Source of the DNA: Rhodococcus qingshengii
Lineage (GTDB): Bacteria; Actinomycetota; Actinomycetes; Mycobacteriales; Mycobacteriaceae
Assembly: GCF_021025955.1 (NCBI RefSeq)
Contig: NZ_JAJNCL010000008.1
Location: 1 to 64,000, forward strand
DNA length: 64,000 bases
Reading direction: 5' to 3'
Shown here one piece after another: positions 59,262 to 64,000 of this stretch (positions are counted from its first letter, which is position 1; each line of letters begins with the position of its first letter). Made by a program: the position numbers and the translations under genes. A model generated the notes under the pieces. It was not told where the DNA came from. It saw only the letters and a list, made by a program, of their open reading frames with translations, and did no database searches.

Positions 59262-60172
59262 GCACCGTCACCGATGTCGTCGACGAACTCCGAGTTCTCG
59301 AATCCGAAGCGGTTCACATCATTCGAGAGGTGGTGGCAGAGCTCGAAAGACCGGTACTGCTCTTCTCGGCGGGCAAGGACTCGATAGTCCTGCTTCGGCT
59401 GGCCGAGAAGGCGTTTCGACCATCGCCGCTCCCCTTCCCGGTGCTGCACGTCGACACCGGTCACAATTTCGAGGAGGTCATCGAATTTCGCGACCGCCGA
59501 ATCAAGGAGGGGGGACACACACTTCTGGTTGCCTCCGTTCAGGATTCGATCGACCAAGGGAGAGTACAGGAGTCGACCGAGACCAGCGGATCGCGAAACC
59601 GACTGCAGACCAGAACCCTGCTCGACGCTCTCGAAGGCGGACGATTCGACGCCGCGTTCGGCGGCGCCCGCCGGGATGAAGAACGTGCGCGCGCCAAGGA
59701 AAGAGTTCTCAGCTTCCGTGACGAGTTCGGCCAGTGGGATCCACGGGCGCAACGCGCCGAACCGTGGTCGCTATACAACGGACGGATAAGACGCGGCGAG
59801 TCCGTCCGTGTTTTCCCGCTGAGCAACTGGACCGAACTCGACATCTGGCGCTACATCGCCCAGGAGGAACTGGAACTGCCGTCCATCTATTTCGCCCACG
59901 AACGGCGGGTATTCGAGCGCGACGGAATGCTCCTTGCCGCTTCCGAATTCAGCACCGACGCCGAGAATTCCTCGGCTACAAAAGAATGGGTGCGGTATCG
60001 AACGGTCGGAGATCTGACCATCACGGGCGCCGTTCGATCGCACGCCGCCACCATCGACGACGTCGTCACCAAAATCTCGGCAGCGACGGTTTCCGAACGA
60101 GGCGAGACTCGCGCAGACGACCGAACGTCGGTCGCCGCGATGGAAGACCGAAAGCGTGAGGGCTACTTCTGA
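59258..60172 (+). CDS. cysD: Sulfate adenylyltransferase subunit 2
   Basis: A 304-residue ATP sulfurylase small subunit making APS from ATP and sulfate. PP-loop SAGKDS (37-42), HVDTGHNFEEVIEFRD, AFGGARRDEERARAKER and FPLSNWTELDIWRYI are conserved. It ends REGYF, the standard C-terminus. One-base overlap with cysNC (TGATG). Confidence 0.97.
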   Translation: MSTVTDVVDELRVLESEAVHIIREVVAELERPVLLFSAGKDSIVLLRLAEKAFRPSPLPFPVLHVDTGHNFEEVIEFRDRRIKEGGHTLLVASVQDSIDQGRVQESTETSGSRNRLQTRTLLDALEGGRFDAAFGGARRDEERARAKERVLSFRDEFGQWDPRAQRAEPWSLYNGRIRRGESVRVFPLSNWTELDIWRYIAQEELELPSIYFAHERRVFERDGMLLAASEFSTDAENSSATKEWVRYRTVGDLTITGAVRSHAATIDDVVTKISAATVSERGETRADDRTSVAAMEDRKREGYF

Positions 60173-62052
60173 TGACCACCACCATCACTCGCCAACTCCT
60201 GCGGCTGGCAACGGCGGGTAGCGTCGACGACGGCAAGAGCACGCTGATCGGCCGACTGTTGCACGACACCGACAGCCTGCCAACCGATCACCTCGATTCC
60301 GTGACCGACGAGCACGGTGTCGCTGACTTGGCCGCACTCTCCGACGGACTGCGCGCCGAGCGTGAACAGGGAATCACGATCGACGTTGCCTACCGGTTCT
60401 TCTCCACTCCCACAAGAAGTTACGTACTCGCCGACACTCCGGGGCACGAGCGCTACACGCGCAACATGTTCACCGGAGCATCCAACGCTCACGTAGCGGT
60501 CCTGCTGGTCGACGCGAGGACCGGCGTGCTGCGTCAGACGCGTCGACACGCCAGAATCGCAGCGCTACTGGGTTTTCCGAACCTTGTGGCCGTGGTGAAC
60601 AAGATCGATCTGGTGGGCTTCGACGAAACGAGATTCGCTCAGGTACAGGAAGAATTGCGGGTATTGGCACGCCAGCTCGGGCGAGGCGACGTACTTGCCA
60701 TCCCCGTCTCCGCGAAAGCCGGCGACAATGTCGTGACCCGCTCGGAGAACACCGAGTGGTACAACGGGCCGACACTTCTCGAATATCTCGAAGGCGTCGA
60801 ACTCCATGCGCCCGCGACACACATCGAGGAACTTCGGCTTCCCGTGCAATGGGTTTCGCGCCCCGATCCGCAGAATCGTCGCCGGTACACCGGCCGAATT
60901 TCGGCAGGCACACTGAGCGTCGGAGACGAGGTAGTGGTCCTGCCGTCCGGATCGAGGAGCACCGTGATCAGTCTGGACACTCTCGACGACAACCGCAGTA
61001 CTGCCGTTGCACCACTGTCGGTTTCGGTGGAGCTTGCGGACGACATCGATGTCGGACGCGGCGACGTTCTTGTCAATGGCGGCACACAGGCTCATTTGCC
61101 GGTCCTGGCCCGAGAACTGGACGCCACGATCTGCTGGTTGTCCAATACCCCGTTGCGCGCCGGTGACCGGATAGCACTCAAACATACGTCCCGGACCGTG
61201 CGAGCTACGGTTCAAGAGTTGCACACCCGACTCGACCCCGAGACACTCGACGAGCAGGACAGCCCGGTGGAGCTGGGGCTCAACGACATCGGAACGGTCA
61301 CGCTCCGAACCAGTTCCGTGGTGATCGCCGATACCTACGACCACAATCGGGACTCTGGTGCGTTCATTCTGATCGACGAGCAGAGCAACGACACCGTCGG
61401 CGCAGGCACCATTCTCGAACCCCGCGTCGTTGTTCCCGGCGAGCAGACCCGCAGTGACATCAAATGGCACCCGTCCTCACTCGAGCGTCAACGACGGTGG
61501 GCGTCGACTACCCAGAAGGGCGCGACGATCTGGCTGACCGGCCTGCCTGCCTCCGGAAAGTCCACCGTCGCCGTGGCTGTCGAACGTGCGCTGGTCGAGG
61601 CCGGGCGCACCGCGTATCTTCTGGACGGTGACAACGTCCGCCACGGCATCTCCGACGATCTCGGGTTCTCGCCGGGAGACCGGGCCGAGAACATCCGGCG
61701 CGTCGGGCATCTCACCCGATTGTTCGCCGACGCCGGCGTGGTGGCCATCGCATCCATGGTCTCGCCACTGCGTTCAGATCGAGCAATTGCGCGCGCTCTC
61801 AACGAAGCTGCCGGGCTCACCTTCCTGGAAGTTGCCGTCACCACCCCCGTCGAAGAATGCGAACGCCGAGATCCCAAGGGCCTGTATGCGCGTGCGCGGG
61901 CCGGTGAACTGAAGGGGCTCACCGGAATCGACGCACCTTACGAAACGCCGGAAGCTCCGGACCTGGCTTTCGACACGACCGGCGCTGACATCAGTGAACT
62001 GGTCGAGCGGGTCATCGCATTGTTGGAGGAGCGAGAGACCGCTCAAACCTAG
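60172..62052 (+). CDS. cysNC: Bifunctional sulfate adenylyltransferase GTPase subunit / APS kinase
   Basis: A 626-residue fusion. Residues 1-440 are CysN, an EF-Tu-like GTPase with GSVDDGKST (16-24), DTPGHERYT and NKIDLVG. Residues about 445-626 are APS kinase CysC with GLPASGKST and DGDNVRHGISDDLGFS. Together with CysD it makes PAPS. Its stop shares CTAG with the convergent sulfatase stop. A hairpin that can act as terminator lies in the sulfatase 3' coding end. Confidence 0.96.
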   Translation: MTTTITRQLLRLATAGSVDDGKSTLIGRLLHDTDSLPTDHLDSVTDEHGVADLAALSDGLRAEREQGITIDVAYRFFSTPTRSYVLADTPGHERYTRNMFTGASNAHVAVLLVDARTGVLRQTRRHARIAALLGFPNLVAVVNKIDLVGFDETRFAQVQEELRVLARQLGRGDVLAIPVSAKAGDNVVTRSENTEWYNGPTLLEYLEGVELHAPATHIEELRLPVQWVSRPDPQNRRRYTGRISAGTLSVGDEVVVLPSGSRSTVISLDTLDDNRSTAVAPLSVSVELADDIDVGRGDVLVNGGTQAHLPVLARELDATICWLSNTPLRAGDRIALKHTSRTVRATVQELHTRLDPETLDEQDSPVELGLNDIGTVTLRTSSVVIADTYDHNRDSGAFILIDEQSNDTVGAGTILEPRVVVPGEQTRSDIKWHPSSLERQRRWASTTQKGATIWLTGLPASGKSTVAVAVERALVEAGRTAYLLDGDNVRHGISDDLGFSPGDRAENIRRVGHLTRLFADAGVVAIASMVSPLRSDRAIARALNEAAGLTFLEVAVTTPVEECERRDPKGLYARARAGELKGLTGIDAPYETPEAPDLAFDTTGADISELVERVIALLEERETAQT

Positions 62053-63419
62053 GGGTTTTCGGTGTCCGACTCGAGATAGCCGCGGTCCGCGCTGTAGGCG
62101 GACCGCACGTTGGGTCGGACACCGATCTTCTCGAGGTACGCCGCCATGCGGTGTACGGCCATCGCGCTACCCAGTGCTTCGTCGGGAAGTCGATCGTCGG
62201 TTTCGGCGCGCCAGGTGTGAAGCTGCGAGGACAATTCCGCCTGTACCGCCGAGACTTCCGGTCGATCGATCAGATTGATCTTCTCGTTCGGGTCGGTTCG
62301 TAGGTCGTACAGCTCCCGAGGTGCGCGTACCGCCAGATGCTCGGTGCCCAGCGCTTTTCCGGAAAGACTGTCCTCGATGTCGAGCGGTAGATCCAGAGCC
62401 GGGCGGACAGCGTAGTTCTCGATGTAGCTGTAGTCCTTGGTGCGCACCGCACGAATGGGATCGAAGCTGTCGTGAAAGGTCTTCTCCGTGAACAAGGAAG
62501 TACGGACGGGTTCGGACGGTTCAGTTCCGCGATCGACGAGGGCATCGGCGTGCGAGCGCCCTTCCACCTCGGTGGGGACGTCGATTCCGAGCAGATCGAG
62601 AATGGTCGGAACGAGGTCCACACCGCTGAACAGTGTCTCGTATTCCTTTCCGCCACTGCGATACCGCGCGGGAGGCCGAGCGATCAAGGCAATACCGGTA
62701 CCCGGGGCGTAGAGCGTCGACTTGGCGCGCGGGAACGCCGCGCCGTGATCAGTGAGGAAGAAGACCCAGGTGTTTTCGGCGAGCCCCTCTTCCTCGAGGG
62801 TCGCGAGCAGTTCCCCCACCGCGGCGTCGGCCACCTCTACGCTGCCGTGGAATTCGGCCAGATCCTCGCGCACCTGCGGCACGTCGGGAAGGTATCCGGG
62901 AACCTCGAGGGCTGCGGTGTCCGCCGGGGTGTAGCGATCCGCCGGGTACGGCCGATGCGTTTCGAAGAATCCAGTGGTGAGCAGGAACGGCTCGGGCGGG
63001 AAGCGTCGTAACCAGTTCTGGGCACGCGGAACCACGTAGTCGCAGAACGAGTTCGTGACGTCGTACTCGTGATAGCCCAGTCGCTTCGGATACGCAGTCT
63101 CGTGCTGCATGCCGAAGAGTGAGGTGTACCAACCGTTGTCGGCGAGGATCTGCGGGAGCGTCTGCACCTCCGCGTGGTACTCCCAGCCGTGGTGCGCCAA
63201 CCCGATCAGACCGTTGTTGTGCGGATACCTACCCGAGAAGAGCGAACCGCGCGAAGGCGAGCACAGCGGCGCCGTCGCGTGTGCGTCGGTGAACCGGATA
63301 CCTTCTGCTGCCAGTCGGTCGAGATGGGGGCTGTTGACCCCGGCGACACCGTAACTCGCGAGGTGTCGCCCCAGGTCGTGCCAATGAATGATCAGGACGT
63401 TATCTCGCGCAGCCGACAC
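62049..63419 (-). CDS. Type I sulfatase (arylsulfatase family)
   Basis: A 456-residue sulfatase. The motif LCSPSRGSLFSGRYPHN contains Cys53, the residue converted to formylglycine. Metal ligands are in HWHD near the start and FLTDHGAAFPRAK. No signal peptide is visible, so it may be cytosolic. It hydrolyses sulfate esters (substrate unknown); convergent with the sulfotransferase-PAPS operon. The GTG at 63419 was chosen (VSAARDNVLIIHWH); the frame is open further upstream. Confidence 0.92.
   Translation of the reverse strand: MSAARDNVLIIHWHDLGRHLASYGVAGVNSPHLDRLAAEGIRFTDAHATAPLCSPSRGSLFSGRYPHNNGLIGLAHHGWEYHAEVQTLPQILADNGWYTSLFGMQHETAYPKRLGYHEYDVTNSFCDYVVPRAQNWLRRFPPEPFLLTTGFFETHRPYPADRYTPADTAALEVPGYLPDVPQVREDLAEFHGSVEVADAAVGELLATLEEEGLAENTWVFFLTDHGAAFPRAKSTLYAPGTGIALIARPPARYRSGGKEYETLFSGVDLVPTILDLLGIDVPTEVEGRSHADALVDRGTEPSEPVRTSLFTEKTFHDSFDPIRAVRTKDYSYIENYAVRPALDLPLDIEDSLSGKALGTEHLAVRAPRELYDLRTDPNEKINLIDRPEVSAVQAELSSQLHTWRAETDDRLPDEALGSAMAVHRMAAYLEKIGVRPNVRSAYSADRGYLESDTENP
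62082..62106 (+). terminator. cysNC terminator hairpin inside the convergent sulfatase gene
   Basis: GCGGTCCGC (62082-62090) and GCGGACCGC (62098-62106) form 9-bp perfect arms with a 7-nt loop, 30 bp after the cysNC stop. It is coding sequence of the sulfatase C-terminus on the other strand. Confidence 0.5.
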
Positions 63420-63475
63420 GTGGGCAAGGCTAGTTGCCCTGCCCACGTGCGGCAACAACTCGAATCAGCAGGATC

Positions 63476-64000
63476 TCAACTGTTTCTGCCAAGCTGTCTG
63501 ATCCATCCGCGGGTATCGGCCGGATCGATGACGTCGTCCAGTTCGAACGTAGTCGCCGCCATGAGCGCCTTGCCCTGTGCGTAGGCCAGTTCCACGAACT
63601 GACCGAACAGTGTTTCCCGAGCCACCGGATCTTCGACGGACTCGAGTTCCTTGCGGAAACCGAGACGCACGGCGCCTTCCAGACCCATCGGCCCGATCTC
63701 TCCGGTCGGCCACGCCACCGTGAACTCGGGTGCGTGGAAGGAACCACCGGCCATCGCCATGGCGCCCAACCCGTAACCCTTACGCAGGATGACCGTTCCG
63801 AACGGCACGGTGAGGCGAGCACCGGCAACGAAGAATCTGCCGAACCTTCGGACCGTCGCCTCCTCCTCCGAATCCGGACCCACCATGAAACCCGGTGTGT
63901 CGCAGAGGGTCACCAGAGGGATTCGGTGCGCTTCGAGGAGTTCCAGGAAGTCCGAGGCCTTGTCCGAGGCTTCCGCGTCGATCGCTCCGCCGAGATGCTC
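63476..64000 (-). CDS. Acyl-CoA carboxylase carboxyltransferase (beta) subunit, C-terminal part
   Basis: Only the final 174 residues are in the window; the frame is open at the edge. LVTLCDTPGFMVGPDSEEEA, preceded by GGAIDAEASDKASDFLE, is the conserved carboxyltransferase C-domain. LRKGYGLGAMAMAGGS and WPTGEIGPMGLEGAV continue it. The family carboxylates acetyl-, propionyl- or other acyl-CoAs from biotin carrier protein. Confidence 0.88.
   Translation of the reverse strand, partial: EHLGGAIDAEASDKASDFLELLEAHRIPLVTLCDTPGFMVGPDSEEEATVRRFGRFFVAGARLTVPFGTVILRKGYGLGAMAMAGGSFHAPEFTVAWPTGEIGPMGLEGAVRLGFRKELESVEDPVARETLFGQFVELAYAQGKALMAATTFELDDVIDPADTRGWIRQLGRNS

Noticed and set aside
1..64000. CRISPR arrays, tRNA or rRNA genes, insertion sequences, prophage
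   Set aside because: No regularly spaced repeats, cloverleaf-like GTTCGAATC/CCA patterns in intergenic gaps, transposase motifs or phage structural genes were found by reading.

Overview
The window reads as chromosomal DNA of a high-GC, mycolic-acid-bearing actinobacterium, most likely a Rhodococcus of the erythropolis/qingshengii type. The reasons are the pervasive G/C third positions, many GTG/TTG starts, a PE/PPE/EspG cassette, an LCP cell-wall ligase, DUF222-HNH and DUF6474/DUF5926 proteins, an F420-type oxidoreductase and an IdeR-type iron box. No rRNA, tRNA, CRISPR array, phage module or transposase was seen.

Layout. 1-1.3 kb: edge of a secreted Ig-repeat protein. 1.3-15.8 kb: a block whose order, as I remember it, parallels the M. 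tuberculosis serS-Rv3835-Rv3836-Rv3837c-pheA-Rv3839-Rv3840-bfrB stretch. A PE-PPE-EspG cassette and a large SGNH acyltransferase lie inside it. 15.8-20.6 kb: a metal/redox module (CtaG, DsbA-like, M56 protease, BlaI repressor, M23 peptidase, CDF efflux pump) sitting between two ferritin genes, with matching inverted repeats in both of its divergent promoter regions. 21-31 kb: hydrolase, DUF5926, glycerophosphodiesterase, DUF4328, a DnaA-box cluster, membrane proteins, MsrA and superoxide dismutase.

31-41 kb: a YhgE-like membrane protein, AI-2E and HdeD family membrane proteins, a DUF1254 protein, a Mn(II) riboswitch with its UPF0016 transporter, a GntR/fatty-acid-hydroxylase operon, a 52-residue Gln-rich small protein with its own hairpin, and an amidase. 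41.3-47.7 kb: a five-gene beta-oxidation operon (SCP2-type thiolase, SRPBCC, hydratase 2, SDR, fused double acyl-CoA dehydrogenase) divergent from a TetR regulator. 47.7-55.6 kb: a GNAT pseudogene, an FAD monooxygenase, a DUF222-HNH gene with an SOS-like box, a DUF6308 pair, an SDR, a RecB-like nuclease and DUF6474.

55.6-58.3 kb: copper cluster YcnI-CopC-CopD. 58.4-63.4 kb: PAPS/sulfonation cluster (Stf0 sulfotransferase, CysD, CysNC) convergent with a sulfatase. 63.5-64 kb: the C-terminal part of an acyl-CoA carboxylase beta subunit, cut by the window edge. Recurring architecture: three convergent gene pairs share a CTAG that is the stop codon on both strands, and several hairpins likely to be terminators lie inside the 3' coding end of the convergent neighbour.
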